Assembly: GCA_019239425.1 (NCBI GenBank)
Contig: JAFAZX010000005.1
Span: forward strand, 103,770 to 167,769
Source: Acidobacteriota bacterium
GTDB taxonomy: Bacteria > Acidobacteriota > Blastocatellia > Pyrinomonadales > Pyrinomonadaceae
DNA length: 64,000 nt
Direction: 5' to 3'
Shown here in pieces: positions 37,736-46,619 of this stretch; within the stretch, counting starts at the first letter, position 1, and every line of letters begins with the position of its first letter. A model generated the notes under the pieces. It was not told where the DNA came from. It saw only the letters and a list, made by a program, of their open reading frames with translations, and searched no databases. The translations under genes were made by a program, and so were the position numbers.

Positions 37736-38395
37736 ATGGGGCGCATGGCCGAGAGCCGTTTCCCAGACCCGCGCGAGGCGACGCCCGACGGGGTCGTCGC
37801 CGTCGGCGGCCGCCCCGAGCCGGCGCTGCTCGAAGAAGCCTACGCGCGCGGCATCTTCCCCTGGCCGGTGGACGGCTACCCCCTGCTCTGGTTCAGCCCG
37901 CCGGAGCGCGGGATTCTCTTCTTCGAAGAGCTGCACGTCCCGCGCAGCCTCGCGCGCGAGCGGCGCCGCACGCGCCTGACGTTCACGTTTGACCGCGCCT
38001 TCGAGCGCGTCATCCGCGCCTGCGCCGAGGTCTCCCGCGCGCACGAGAAGGGCACCTGGATTAAGTCCTGGATGATCCGCGGCTACTGCGAGTTCCACCG
38101 GCTGGGTCGCGCGCACAGCGTCGAGGCGTGGGAGGACGGCGAGCTGGTCGGCGGGCTCTACGGCGTGGACGCGGGCGGCGCGTTCGCCGGCGAGAGCATG
38201 TTCCACCTCCGCCCCAACGCTTCGAAGCTCGCGCTGCTCTTTCTGACCGAGCACCTGCGCGCGCGCGGCCTCGGCTGGCTCGACATACAGGTCATGACCC
38301 CGCACATGGAGGCGCTCGGCGCGCGCCTCGTCCCGCGCGAAGAGTTCCTCCGGCTGCTCGCGGAGACGCAGAGGCGCGGCCTCAAACTTTTTTGA
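37736..38395 (+). CDS. aat: Leucyl/phenylalanyl-tRNA--protein transferase
   Basis: 219 residues from ATG 37736 (ATG 37745 is equally possible; neither has a clear Shine-Dalgarno, and the leader is repeat B2). Family motifs are FPDPREATPDGVVAVGG, the ARGIFPWPVDG segment, LLWFSPPERGIL, and the aminoacyl-transfer core with HEKGTWIKSWMIRGY and LVGGLYGVDAGGAFAGESMF. It transfers Leu or Phe from tRNA to proteins with N-terminal Arg or Lys, marking them for ClpS/ClpAP. Its position next to clpS-clpA makes a complete degron writer-reader-unfoldase cluster. Confidence 0.95.
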   Translation: MGRMAESRFPDPREATPDGVVAVGGRPEPALLEEAYARGIFPWPVDGYPLLWFSPPERGILFFEELHVPRSLARERRRTRLTFTFDRAFERVIRACAEVSRAHEKGTWIKSWMIRGYCEFHRLGRAHSVEAWEDGELVGGLYGVDAGGAFAGESMFHLRPNASKLALLFLTEHLRARGLGWLDIQVMTPHMEALGARLVPREEFLRLLAETQRRGLKLF

Positions 38396-38425
38396 GGCCG
38401 CGCCTGCTTCGTCTACGCGCCGGGC

Positions 38426-38722
38426 CTAGCGGGCGCGGTGGCGGCGCCGGTACTGCCGCTTCTTGTGGTAGTGGTAGGCGGTGCCGCCCGCGGCCCCCGC
38501 GCCCGCGCCGATGAGCGCGCCCTTCTTGCCGTTAATCAAAGCACCCGCGCCCGCGCCTACGGCAGTGCCGATGCCGATGCGCTTGGCGGCCTTCCTCTTG
38601 CCCGCCTGCGGGTTGTGCCGACGACGCCTCTGCGCCGAAGCCGGGCCGGCCAGAGCCCCCACCAGGAGGCACGCGACCAGCACGAGCGAGACCATCCTGA
38701 ACACTTTCGATAAACGAATCAT
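38426..38722 (-). CDS. Small secreted glycine-zipper protein
   Basis: 98 residues from ATG 38722, preceded by a very strong purine-rich GGAGGGGAGGGG. A signal peptide (VSLVLVACLLVGALAGPASAQ) is followed by an Arg/His/Lys-rich stretch, a glycine zipper (IGIGTAVGAGAGALINGKKG), a second zipper-type segment and a basic tail (HYHKKRQYRRRHRAR). Glycine zippers pack in membranes or oligomerise. The mature protein is strongly cationic and could bind DNA, polyanionic envelope or membranes. The exact role is unknown. Confidence 0.72.
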   Translation of the reverse strand: MIRLSKVFRMVSLVLVACLLVGALAGPASAQRRRRHNPQAGKRKAAKRIGIGTAVGAGAGALINGKKGALIGAGAGAAGGTAYHYHKKRQYRRRHRAR

Positions 38723-38785
38723 TCTCACCCCTCCCCTCCATTCGATTTGAAGCCGGCGAACGGCTGGGCCGTCGCGGCCGCTTAA

Positions 38786-39685
38786 CTATGCGCCTTCTCT
38801 CCGGCCGCGTCCAGCGTCTTCAGAGTCTTGGGCGGCGTCGTCCACGCTCAACGCGCGGAGGAGTCGCGCGGTCGAGGCGGCGCGCTCGGCCCACCACCCG
38901 GCGACCGCGCCGTGCGCGGCGCGTCGTTGTCGATGGAGCGCGTGCCAGGCGTCGGCCTCGCGCGCGAGCCAGGAGAGCGTGCCCGCCGCATCCTGACCCA
39001 TGAGCGAGCGCAGCGCGAAGAGGCGCTCCCCGGCGCGGACGCCCGTGCCTATCTCACGCGCGGCGCGCGCGAGGTCGTCGCGCACGAGGACGAGGCCGGA
39101 GCGCGCGGGCGCGAGCAGAGACTTCAAGAACTCCTCCGGCGCCGCCTCGCGCGGGTCTGCCACGGCGGGCGCCTCGCGCAGGTGCAGCGGCAGCGTCTCG
39201 GGCGCGCCGAGCGTCTCCGCCTCCGCGTCGAGCGCCGCCCGCAGCATCTCGGCCCAGCGCCGGTAGAAGTGCGGCGCGACCCTCTCGACCTTATCCAGAT
39301 AGACGGGGAGCCAGCTCAAAAGGTGCTCCCACAGCAGCGCCCTCCGCGCGCGCCGCAGAGACTCGCGCCGCCCTCCGGGCGACGCGCCTTCGGCCTCCGC
39401 GAGCCCCGCGTACGCCCCGAGCAGGAGCGCCAAATGATCCGGCTCCGCCGGCACGTCCCGGCCGAGCGCGGCCAAAAACCCCGCCACGCGGTCGCGCGCC
39501 TCGCCGCCCAGCATCCCCTCCGCGCCGACGTAGACGGACGCGTACGGGTAGAGCTGAAACACGAACAAGTCCGTGTACGCGCTCGCCTCCGGCAATTCGC
39601 CAAGCCCCAGAGCCTCCGCCACGCGCGCCACGCCCGGCCGGTCAGGCGGCTCAACCAACACTGCGAGTGCGCGGAAGAGTTCCAT
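38786..39685 (-). CDS. TorD/DmsD-like molybdoenzyme chaperone
   Basis: 299 residues, all-helical. The N-terminal 200 residues follow the TorD/NarJ pattern: EASAYTDLFVFQLYPYASVY, then RALLWEHLLSWLPVYLDKVERVA with the conserved H and W region, and AEMLRAALDAEAE. Such chaperones hold the apo catalytic subunit until molybdopterin is inserted. The C-terminal 100 residues are an extra Arg/Ala-rich helical region. It lies just downstream of the molybdoenzyme gene and on the same strand, separated by a tandem-word hairpin. The leader has no Shine-Dalgarno; it is the hairpin arm. Confidence 0.78.
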   Translation of the reverse strand: MELFRALAVLVEPPDRPGVARVAEALGLGELPEASAYTDLFVFQLYPYASVYVGAEGMLGGEARDRVAGFLAALGRDVPAEPDHLALLLGAYAGLAEAEGASPGGRRESLRRARRALLWEHLLSWLPVYLDKVERVAPHFYRRWAEMLRAALDAEAETLGAPETLPLHLREAPAVADPREAAPEEFLKSLLAPARSGLVLVRDDLARAAREIGTGVRAGERLFALRSLMGQDAAGTLSWLAREADAWHALHRQRRAAHGAVAGWWAERAASTARLLRALSVDDAAQDSEDAGRGRREGA

Positions 39686-39690
39686 CTCAG

Positions 39691-39764
39691 GAGTGATGAG
39701 TGATGAGTGATGAATGATGAATAAAAGCAGGCCGCTTCTTATTCATCATTCATCACTCATCACT
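39691..39764. repeat. Tandem-word inverted repeat, GATGAGT class
   Basis: The arms 39699-39724 and 39739-39764 are perfect 26-bp reverse complements made of AGTGATG/AATGATG words, with a 14-bp loop. The right arm encodes the last residues (EVMSDE) and the stop codon of the molybdoenzyme gene, read on the minus strand. The left arm is the leader of the TorD-like gene. Confidence 0.88.
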
Positions 39765-42661
39765 TCGGGCAGTTTGTAGAACTCGCGCGCGGGCTTTAAA
39801 GGTCTGAGGAGCCAGTAGGGGCGGCGCGTGCCATCGGGCGAGTGCGCGTCCGCCGGGCGCGTGAACTGGAGCCAGGCGCGGTAGACGGCGCGCGACTTCT
39901 CCGTGTCCACGTGGATGTCGCCGGGGCGGTCTGACGGCTCGGCCTTGCGGACGCGGACGGCCTGGTGCCAGCAGTGCATGCCGGAGACGGGGTCGGGGTG
40001 GACTGGGAAGGTGAGGTTCTGGTGGACGCCCACGTCGGCCCACCAGATGCGCGTCGTGTCGGGGTCGGGGGAAGTGTAGCCGTGCGCGGCGCGTTCGCGT
40101 TTCAATTCCCACTCGGCTCCTTTGTGGTCGAGCGCGACGGTCTGCATCAACTGGCGCTGCCCCTCGCCCTCGTGCGCGAGCTTCCAGCGCCCCATGTGGT
40201 GGCTGCACGCGACCACGTCCGGGCGGATGCCTTCGGTGACCCAGGCGCGGACGACGAAGTAGCCGGTCTCGGTCTCGACGCGCACGGCGTCGCCGGTCTT
40301 CACTCCAAGCTGCGCGGCGTGGCGCGGGTGAATCCAGAGCGGGTTGGTGTGCGCAATCTCGTCGAGCCACTTGGCGTTCGCCGAGCGCGTGTGAATCTGC
40401 ACGGGCAGGCGGAAGGTCGAGATGAGCACCGTCTGGTCGGGGTTGAGGTTGTCCGGGTGGATGTGGCTCTTGATGTAGGCGGGCACGGCGTACTCGTGCC
40501 AGCCCCAGTCGGCCAGCGTCTTCGAGTAGAACTCCAGACGCCCCGAGGGCGTCGGGAAGCCGCGCAGGATTTTCCCGTCCACGTTGACCCCGACGAAGCG
40601 TCGCCCCTCGGCGTCGGCGTCCGGCGCCGGAATCGGCACGACGTTGGGCGACGCGGGCTTCGGCGTCCGCGTGTAGACGCGCCCGAAGCGGTCGGTGCGC
40701 GAGTCTTCGAGTTCTTCCTCGCCCACCTCCTGCTCGTAGAGCGCGCCCGTCTTGCTTCCTATCTCGAACGCGCCGTAGCGACGCATGAACTGAAGCGGTG
40801 TTAACCCTTCGGCCGCCGCGCGCTCCGGCAGGCCGGGGACTGAGTTCTGGAAGATGTAGCCGTAGTACTCGTCAACGCCCAGGCGCTCGCCCGGCCGTTC
40901 CTGCGACTCGGCGAACTTGCGAATCCCTAAAGAGCCGTCGGGGTCGATGCGCCACGTCAGCTCAAGCCAGAACTCGTTCTCCTCCCAGACCTCGCCGGGG
41001 TTGACCTCGCGCGTGTCTTTGATTTCATCTCCAAGACGCTCGCGCGCGGCGCGCAGGACGGGCTGGCGGAAGCCGAGCCACTGCGCGTCGTGCGTCTCGT
41101 AGGAGTGTATGTCGTGGCGCTCGGAGCCGTGCCCCATCGGCAGGACGTAGTCCGCGAAGTAGGCCGTCTCGTTCCACGTCGGCGTCAGCGCGACGTAACA
41201 GCCGATCAAGTTCTCATCCTGCAAGACCTCGATCCAGGAGAAGCCGTCGGGGTTCGTCCAGACCGGGTTGTAGACGCGCGTGAAGTACGTATCGACTTTG
41301 CCGCGCCCGTCCTTCAAAAAGTGCGGGAGCAGAAACGACAGCTCGTTCATCGCGAGCGGGTACTCGCGCGGCCACGTCAGCTCGTTCCAGCGCGGCGGGT
41401 GCGGCGGCAGGTAGATGGGTTTGGGGACGAACTTGTTCCACGCGTTCGGGAAGACGCCGCCCTCGGTCGCCACCGCGCCGAGCAGTGCGTTGACGAGAAA
41501 GAGCGTGCGCGCCACCTGCCAGCCGCCGCTGTTGCCCGACGCGGCCGAGCGCCAGTTGTGGCTTGAGAAGCGCGAGCCCGCGGTCGAGACGATCCGCGCG
41601 ACCTCTTCGAGCTGGCGCGCGTCAACGCCCGACTCGCGCGCCGCGTGCTCGAAGGTGAACTCGGCGTAGAGACTTTTCAAAATCTCCTCGAACCCGTCGA
41701 AGCTCGTCTCAAGCTCCGGGTGCTCGACCGCCATGTACTCCTCCCAGTTCCACCAGCGGCGGACGAACTCGCGGTCGTAGAGATTATTTTGCACGAGGTA
41801 ATTCGCCACCGCGAGCATGATCGCCGCTTCGGAGCCGGGGTACGGCGAGACCCACACGTCGGCGTGCGTCGCCGTGTGCGAGAGGCGCGTGTCGAAGACG
41901 ACGAGCTTCGCGCCGCGCTGCTTCGCCTCCATCACGCGTTGCGCGTGCGGGTTGAAGTAGTGGCCCGCTTCGAGGTGCGAGCTGATGAGCAGAATCACGT
42001 CCGCGTTCGCGTGATCCGGCGAAGGGCGGTCGAGCCCCATCCAGAACTGGTAGCCCGCGCGCGCCGACGAAGAGCAGATGTTCGTGTGCGAGTTGTGCCC
42101 GTCCACGCCCCACGCGGCGAGTATCCTTTCGGTGAAACCGTCCTCGCCCGGCCGCCCGACGTGGTACATCACCTCGTTGTGCCGGTTCTCCTGAATCGCT
42201 TTCCGGATGCGGCCCGCGAGGTCTTCGAGAACTTCTTCCCAACCGACCTGCACCCACTTGCCCTCGCCGCGCCTGCCCGCGCGCTTGAGCGGGTAGAGGA
42301 TGCGGTCGGGGTCTGTGACTTGATTGAGCGTCGCCGGCCCCTTCGCGCAGTTGCGCCCGCGCGAGCCGGGGTGCTCCGGGTTCCCCTCGAACTTCCGCAC
42401 GCCGAACGTCTCTCTATCGACGTAGGCCAGCAGCCCGCACGCCGACTCGCAGTTGAAGCAGGTCGTCGGCACGAGCATGTAGCGCCGCTCCGAGCGCTCC
42501 GGCCACGCCTTCGACTCCAACTCCACCCAATCGTCCCAGCGCTCCTTCGGCGGGAACGCCGCCAGATGCACGCGGCTCGGCCCCGGGTAGAAAGTCTCCC
42601 CCCGCGCCTCCGTCTCCTTGCGCGCCGCGCTCACGCGCTCGTTCAGTTCTTTGAGGTTCAT
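39746..42661 (-). CDS. Molybdopterin-dependent oxidoreductase, catalytic subunit (CISM family, PadB-like)
   Basis: 971 residues from ATG 42661. The FeS ligands are C68, C71 and C75 in CFNCESACG plus C105 in GRNCAKG. The molybdopterin domains have NPEHPGSRGRNCAKGPATLN, YHVGRPGEDGFTERIL, a SHTNICSSSARAG segment at the Mo-ligand position, and a C-terminal MopB domain (HPRHAAQLGVKTGDAVRVET). The layout and motifs resemble the phenylacetyl-CoA:acceptor oxidoreductase (PadB) branch, but I cannot prove the substrate. There is no twin-arginine signal, so it is probably cytoplasmic. Its electron-transfer partner is the FeS-NrfD gene at 44937-46508. The C-terminal EVMSDE comes from the hairpin. Confidence 0.86.
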   Translation of the reverse strand: MNLKELNERVSAARKETEARGETFYPGPSRVHLAAFPPKERWDDWVELESKAWPERSERRYMLVPTTCFNCESACGLLAYVDRETFGVRKFEGNPEHPGSRGRNCAKGPATLNQVTDPDRILYPLKRAGRRGEGKWVQVGWEEVLEDLAGRIRKAIQENRHNEVMYHVGRPGEDGFTERILAAWGVDGHNSHTNICSSSARAGYQFWMGLDRPSPDHANADVILLISSHLEAGHYFNPHAQRVMEAKQRGAKLVVFDTRLSHTATHADVWVSPYPGSEAAIMLAVANYLVQNNLYDREFVRRWWNWEEYMAVEHPELETSFDGFEEILKSLYAEFTFEHAARESGVDARQLEEVARIVSTAGSRFSSHNWRSAASGNSGGWQVARTLFLVNALLGAVATEGGVFPNAWNKFVPKPIYLPPHPPRWNELTWPREYPLAMNELSFLLPHFLKDGRGKVDTYFTRVYNPVWTNPDGFSWIEVLQDENLIGCYVALTPTWNETAYFADYVLPMGHGSERHDIHSYETHDAQWLGFRQPVLRAARERLGDEIKDTREVNPGEVWEENEFWLELTWRIDPDGSLGIRKFAESQERPGERLGVDEYYGYIFQNSVPGLPERAAAEGLTPLQFMRRYGAFEIGSKTGALYEQEVGEEELEDSRTDRFGRVYTRTPKPASPNVVPIPAPDADAEGRRFVGVNVDGKILRGFPTPSGRLEFYSKTLADWGWHEYAVPAYIKSHIHPDNLNPDQTVLISTFRLPVQIHTRSANAKWLDEIAHTNPLWIHPRHAAQLGVKTGDAVRVETETGYFVVRAWVTEGIRPDVVACSHHMGRWKLAHEGEGQRQLMQTVALDHKGAEWELKRERAAHGYTSPDPDTTRIWWADVGVHQNLTFPVHPDPVSGMHCWHQAVRVRKAEPSDRPGDIHVDTEKSRAVYRAWLQFTRPADAHSPDGTRRPYWLLRPLKPAREFYKLPEVMSDE

Positions 42662-42695
42662 GTCCCTAGTTGTTGCTAACCGGCTCGGTGCGCAC

Positions 42696-43022
42696 TCAGG
42701 CCAGGGCGTCGAATCCGAGCGCAAATTCGATTGCTGCGCGTACTTCGCGCATCCGCTCTAAAGACAGGTGCGTAACGTGTGTGCCGAGACCCGCCTTCTG
42801 GATCGTCTGGATGTTATCCACATTAACGACGCAGTCGGCGTGAACGCCATCTTCGGCCGGGCTGAGGAGGACTTCCGAGGGGATGCCGCGGATCGTGCTC
42901 GTCAGCGGGGCGACGGTGATGCCGTTCAGGAAGGGGATGACGGAGTTGCGCGTGAGAATGAGCACAGGGCGGCGCTTGTCGAGCGCGCGGAAGGTATGCC
43001 AGTAGACGTCGCTCTGGTTCAT
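42696..43022 (-). CDS. MazF/PemK-type toxin endoribonuclease
   Basis: 108 residues with the PemK/MazF barrel pattern: DKRRPVLILTRNSVIPFLNGITVAPLT, a conserved TRNSVIPFLN-type strand, VVNVDNIQTIQKAGLG, and a final amphipathic helix. MazF toxins cleave mRNA at short sequence motifs and cause growth arrest when free of antitoxin. The start overlaps the antitoxin stop by four bases (ATGA), and the stop is 34 bases before the molybdoenzyme start, so readthrough could couple the two. Confidence 0.9.
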   Translation of the reverse strand: MNQSDVYWHTFRALDKRRPVLILTRNSVIPFLNGITVAPLTSTIRGIPSEVLLSPAEDGVHADCVVNVDNIQTIQKAGLGTHVTHLSLERMREVRAAIEFALGFDALA

Positions 43023-43252
43023 GGCTCACCCCAAACCTGTTCTGCCTCCCACTCGCCGACCTCTTCGGCCGTCTGCGGGCGCTCTTCGTAGCCGCGCGCG
43101 TGCCTGCGTTCGAGAGCGATAATCTCCCGCTGCCGCAGCGCCCTCTCTAGGGCGGTGCGGACGAAAGCCTCGCGCGTCATCTCAAGCGCCTCCGTCGCCC
43201 GCTCGACCTCCTCCAACACCGAGTCTTCTACCTCGACCTGAATAGTTTTCAT
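43019..43252 (-). CDS. Ribbon-helix-helix antitoxin partner of MazF
   Basis: 77 residues. TIQVEVEDSVLEEVERATEALEMTREAFVRTALERAL is a ribbon-helix-helix (strand, helix, helix). The acidic tail AEEVGEWEAEQVWGEP is suited to bind and block the toxin. It should bind the operon promoter as a dimer and autoregulate. No clear palindrome is visible in the 65 bp upstream (43253-43317). Confidence 0.85.
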   Translation of the reverse strand: MKTIQVEVEDSVLEEVERATEALEMTREAFVRTALERALRQREIIALERRHARGYEERPQTAEEVGEWEAEQVWGEP

Positions 43253-43317
43253 CTTTCAACTCAAGCTCCGTGTGTGCCCGTAGTTTAGCACGCCGCCGGC
43301 CGCCCATTTCCCGCCGG

Positions 43318-44157
43318 TCATTTTCGAATTTCGAGAGAGCTTAAAAGGTCGTCGTAGAGGTTCAGGCCGGGGCTGAACTGTTCGGGGGAGAGTCGTTCGA
43401 GCTTGAGCCGGACGCGCTCGACGTAGGCGGCGTAGCGGCGCGCTTCGCGGCGGTCGCCGGGGCGGTTGAGGAGCGAGTAGCCCTCGTGGCTCGGCGTGTC
43501 GCGGGTCGCGGCGAGTGACTGTGAGCCGACGGGCAGGTCGGCGGTGACGTAGAAGCGCCCGTCGTCCGTGAGCCCGCGGAAGGAGTATGAGACGTGCTGG
43601 CTGTTGAGCAGCTCGTCGTCCTGCTGCGCCTGCGTGAGGAAGGCGACGCCGGCGCCACCGCTGAAGCGGAGGTATTTGACGCGCGCGTGGAAGACCTCGG
43701 TGCCGTCGGCGAAGGGGAGCGCGGGGACGTTGCCCTTGAGCGCTACGGGGCGGCGGCGGATGAGGCCGCGCAGCTCTTCGAGCGTGCGCCGCGCGTCCCT
43801 GACGTAGGCCGGCGAGACGGAGAACGCCTTCAGGTATGCGGCGACCGGGCAGACGCGGATGACCGGCTCGTTGAAGGAGTCGGCGGGCGCGCCTTTGAGC
43901 TCGACGAGGGTGAAGGCGACGTGCTCGGGGTAGACGCCGTCGGGCTTCTCGTCCGCGCCCTCCAGCGGCGCGGCGGGCGCGGTCTCGGCCTTGACCTCGC
44001 GCGCGAGCGCTTCGTCGAAGGTGAGGCTCACCCCGTCGTGCGCGGCCGTCCTCTTCGCGGGGGCGGCGTGTTGCGGGCAGGCGACGGCGAGGATGAAGAG
44101 CAGCGCTGTCATCCTCGCCGCGCGCGCCCGCCGCGGCGCCGGTGTGCGGGCTCTCAA
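43318..44157 (-). CDS. Secreted protein of unknown function
   Basis: 279 residues from TTG 44157, which overlaps the stop of the upstream gene (TTGA) and has AGGGAG five bases before it. ATG 44112 is the alternative and gives 264 residues. A hydrophobic stretch (MTALLFILAVACP) acts as signal peptide or anchor. The rest is alpha/beta with PVIRVCPVAAYLKAFSVS, TLEELRGLIRRRP, an FRGLTDDGRFYVTADLPV strand pair and a final helix. I recognise no family. The surface may be enzymatic or structural; no conserved metal motif stands out. Confidence 0.62.
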   Translation of the reverse strand: MRARTPAPRRARAARMTALLFILAVACPQHAAPAKRTAAHDGVSLTFDEALAREVKAETAPAAPLEGADEKPDGVYPEHVAFTLVELKGAPADSFNEPVIRVCPVAAYLKAFSVSPAYVRDARRTLEELRGLIRRRPVALKGNVPALPFADGTEVFHARVKYLRFSGGAGVAFLTQAQQDDELLNSQHVSYSFRGLTDDGRFYVTADLPVGSQSLAATRDTPSHEGYSLLNRPGDRREARRYAAYVERVRLKLERLSPEQFSPGLNLYDDLLSSLEIRK

Positions 44158-44849
44158 CGCGGCTCCCTCTTGCCGGAGGCGAGCAGCTCGACCGACTTCG
44201 CGATGCGGCGCCGGCGCGTCTCGGGCTTCTTGGCCGCTTCGATGTGCTCGACGTGTTCGCGCTGGTGCGTGTAACTGAGGTTGTCCCAGGTGGCGCGCGC
44301 CTCGTCGTCGGCGTCGAGTGCTTGTGTGAAGTCTTCGGGCGGTTCGACGACGCGGGGCTCGTCGTCGCGTTCGAGGAGGACGGTGACGAGTTCGCCGCCG
44401 CGGACGCCCGCCACCTCGCGGAGGTGCCGGTTGACGACCATGAAGTGCTGGTCGCCGCCCATCCGGAAGACCGAGCTGCGGAAGGGCGCGGCGTTGAGCA
44501 GGCCGCGCACGGGGACGCGGCCACGCGCGCCGAACGCCTGCTCCACGTCGAAGGGGACGGTGATTGAGCAGACCTCGCTCCCCTCTTTGCGCTGAACCAG
44601 CACGCTGAAGCGCTGCGCGACCGGCCTCGCCGTCGCCTCCGGCGCGGCAGTTTGAGTCGCCGCCTTCGTTGACTTCTTCGCCGCCGCTTTCTTCGTTGAC
44701 TTCTTCGCCGCTGCTTTCTTAACAGACCTCTTCGCCGCTTTCTTCGCGGACGGCTTCTTCGCCGCCGCCTTCTTCGTTGACTTCTTCGCCGCTGCTTTCT
44801 TGGCGGACTTCTTTGAGGACTTCTTCGCCGACGCTTTCCTGGTCGTCAT
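44154..44849 (-). CDS. Histone-H1-like tail fused to DUF1905/YdeI (OmdA-type) domain
   Basis: 231 residues. The first 66 are a lysine/alanine repeat tail (KKAAAKKSTKKAAAKK units) like histone H1 and bacterial Hc1-type DNA-binding proteins. Residues about 78-170 form a DUF1905 barrel (SVFRMGGDQHFMVVNRHLREVAGVRGG). The C-terminus is a YdeI/OmdA helix pair (LSYTHQREHVEHIEAAKKPETR). DUF1905/YdeI proteins are linked to envelope stress and bacteriocin resistance in the literature, but a precise role is unknown. The fusion of a DNA-binding-like tail to this domain is uncommon. The 87-bp gap to the FeS-NrfD gene holds its ribosome-binding site. Confidence 0.78.
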   Translation of the reverse strand: MTTRKASAKKSSKKSAKKAAAKKSTKKAAAKKPSAKKAAKRSVKKAAAKKSTKKAAAKKSTKAATQTAAPEATARPVAQRFSVLVQRKEGSEVCSITVPFDVEQAFGARGRVPVRGLLNAAPFRSSVFRMGGDQHFMVVNRHLREVAGVRGGELVTVLLERDDEPRVVEPPEDFTQALDADDEARATWDNLSYTHQREHVEHIEAAKKPETRRRRIAKSVELLASGKREPR

Positions 44850-44936
44850 ATTGCTTCTCTCCTTTCAAGAGGAAAAGGTTTTCGACTCCCCCTTGCAGTT
44901 GCGACCGGCGCTGACCCGGTCGCCGCCGCGCCCGAC

Positions 44937-46508
44937 TCACGCGAGCGGCACGGCCTGACCCGACTGGACGTAGGCGTGCTCGTGCAGCGCCAGCCCGACG
45001 AGCGCGGGCGGGACGGCCGCCACCCCGAGCCACGGCGCGCAGACCGCGAGCAGCACGAGCACGACGCCCGCCCAGAAGAAGGCGGCGAAACGCCCGCCGG
45101 TCATCTCCCACACGGCGAGGCGGGCGTGCGCCGTCGGGTGCGTCAAGGTCACTTCGCCCCAGACCATGAGCAGGTGGATAAGGCTCGTCGCGCCGAGCAG
45201 CCACGCGAGCGGCGCGACCGCCTGCGGCTCAAGCCACACGGCGAAAGGCATGAGCGCCGCCGACCCGAGCAGCAGAGATTGCACGAGCAGGTGCGGCGGC
45301 AGCAGAGGGTTCTGCCAGAGGTCGCGCGCCTTCGCCTGCGCGAAGAGGTAGGCCGTGTAGACCGCCGTCAAGACGCCGAGCGGCAGCCCCGCCGCGGTGA
45401 GCCACAACTGCTCCCGCTCCCTCCCGAGCCAGCTCGCGACGAAATGCAGCGCGAGGACGAGCGAATAGCCCGCGATGACGAACGCGCCCTTGACCAGCCA
45501 ACTCCGCCACTGCGGCCGCGTGAAGATCAGGTAGAAACGTTCGGGATGCTCCAAGTCCCAGATGAGCAGCGCGCCCGTTATCGCCAGGAACGCGCCGGAC
45601 AGCACGGGCGCGACCCACAGCCACAAAGGCGAAGCGGGGAAGCCGATGAAGGGCGACGCGTTTATCACGTCCCCGAAGCTGCGGTAGTTCAGGAAGCCGA
45701 GCAGGACGAACAGCGCCGCGACGAGGTACGCGCCCGCGGCGATGCCCTTCGTCCAGGTGTAGAGGCTGACGCGCCAGTCCCAGGGGAGCGAGTGCGGCAC
45801 GTCGTAGGCGAGGATGGCCGCGGCCGAGCTGTTGTTGAAAGTCGGGTTGCCGGAGTTGACCGTGTCGGCGCCCGTCTTCTGCTCGCTCCACATGAAGAGG
45901 TCGCCGTCCGGCCTTCTGGCCGCGAGCGGGTCGAGCGTCGCCTGGTGCGCGCCCTTGTAGAAGACTTTGGGGAGCGTCTCCTTCTCCGGCCGGCGCACCT
46001 CCACGGGCTCACGCCCGACGTAGTGTGCGATGCGCGAGTCGGGGTCGTTCAGGTCGCCGACGATGATGGCCTCGACCGGGCAGACGACGACGCAGGCCGG
46101 TTCCAGACCCGAGTCGATGCGGTGCGCGCAGAAGTTGCACTTCTCGGCCGAGTGGTCTTCCGGGTTGATGAAGATGGCGTCGTAGGGGCAGGCGGCCATG
46201 CACGCCTTGCAGCCGATGCAGACGCGCTTGTCGAAATCGACGATGCCGTCCGGGCGCTGGAACATGGCCGAGGTCGGGCACGCCGCGACGCACGGCGCGT
46301 GCGCGCACTGGTTGCAGCGCGTCACCTGGTGCGCGCGCCGCGCCTGCGGCCAGGTGCCTACGTCCACGTGCTTGACGTAGGTGCGCGTCACGCCCAGCGG
46401 GACGAGGTTCTCGGACTTGCACGCGGTCGTGCAGGCGTGGCAGCCGATGCAGCGCGTCTGGTCGAGTACCTTGCCCCACTTCGCACGAGGCTGCGCTTCA
46501 CTCTGCAT
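44937..46508 (-). CDS. Fused 4Fe-4S ferredoxin-NrfD membrane subunit of a molybdoenzyme complex
   Basis: 523 residues. The N-terminal 200 residues are a DmsB/NrfC-like ferredoxin with four cysteine groups: CIGCHACTTAC, CNQCAHAPCVAAC, CIGCKACMAAC and CNFCAHRIDSGLEPACVVVC, so up to four 4Fe-4S clusters. The C-terminal 310 residues are an NrfD/PsrC-type quinol module with about eight transmembrane helices. Usually these are two separate proteins. The fusion passes electrons between the molybdenum subunit and the quinone pool. The cognate catalytic subunit lies 2.3 kb downstream with four unrelated genes between. GGGAGGG precedes ATG 46508. Confidence 0.9.
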   Translation of the reverse strand: MQSEAQPRAKWGKVLDQTRCIGCHACTTACKSENLVPLGVTRTYVKHVDVGTWPQARRAHQVTRCNQCAHAPCVAACPTSAMFQRPDGIVDFDKRVCIGCKACMAACPYDAIFINPEDHSAEKCNFCAHRIDSGLEPACVVVCPVEAIIVGDLNDPDSRIAHYVGREPVEVRRPEKETLPKVFYKGAHQATLDPLAARRPDGDLFMWSEQKTGADTVNSGNPTFNNSSAAAILAYDVPHSLPWDWRVSLYTWTKGIAAGAYLVAALFVLLGFLNYRSFGDVINASPFIGFPASPLWLWVAPVLSGAFLAITGALLIWDLEHPERFYLIFTRPQWRSWLVKGAFVIAGYSLVLALHFVASWLGREREQLWLTAAGLPLGVLTAVYTAYLFAQAKARDLWQNPLLPPHLLVQSLLLGSAALMPFAVWLEPQAVAPLAWLLGATSLIHLLMVWGEVTLTHPTAHARLAVWEMTGGRFAAFFWAGVVLVLLAVCAPWLGVAAVPPALVGLALHEHAYVQSGQAVPLA

Positions 46509-46619
46509 CGGCCCTCCCCCGCCCGGCGGTTCTTTTTTGACGTTCTGTTGAAGTATGCTTTTGCGGCCCGGCCGCCAACGCTTCTACACTTTAAGGCAAG
46601 CCAAAGTCAATGTGAGTAG

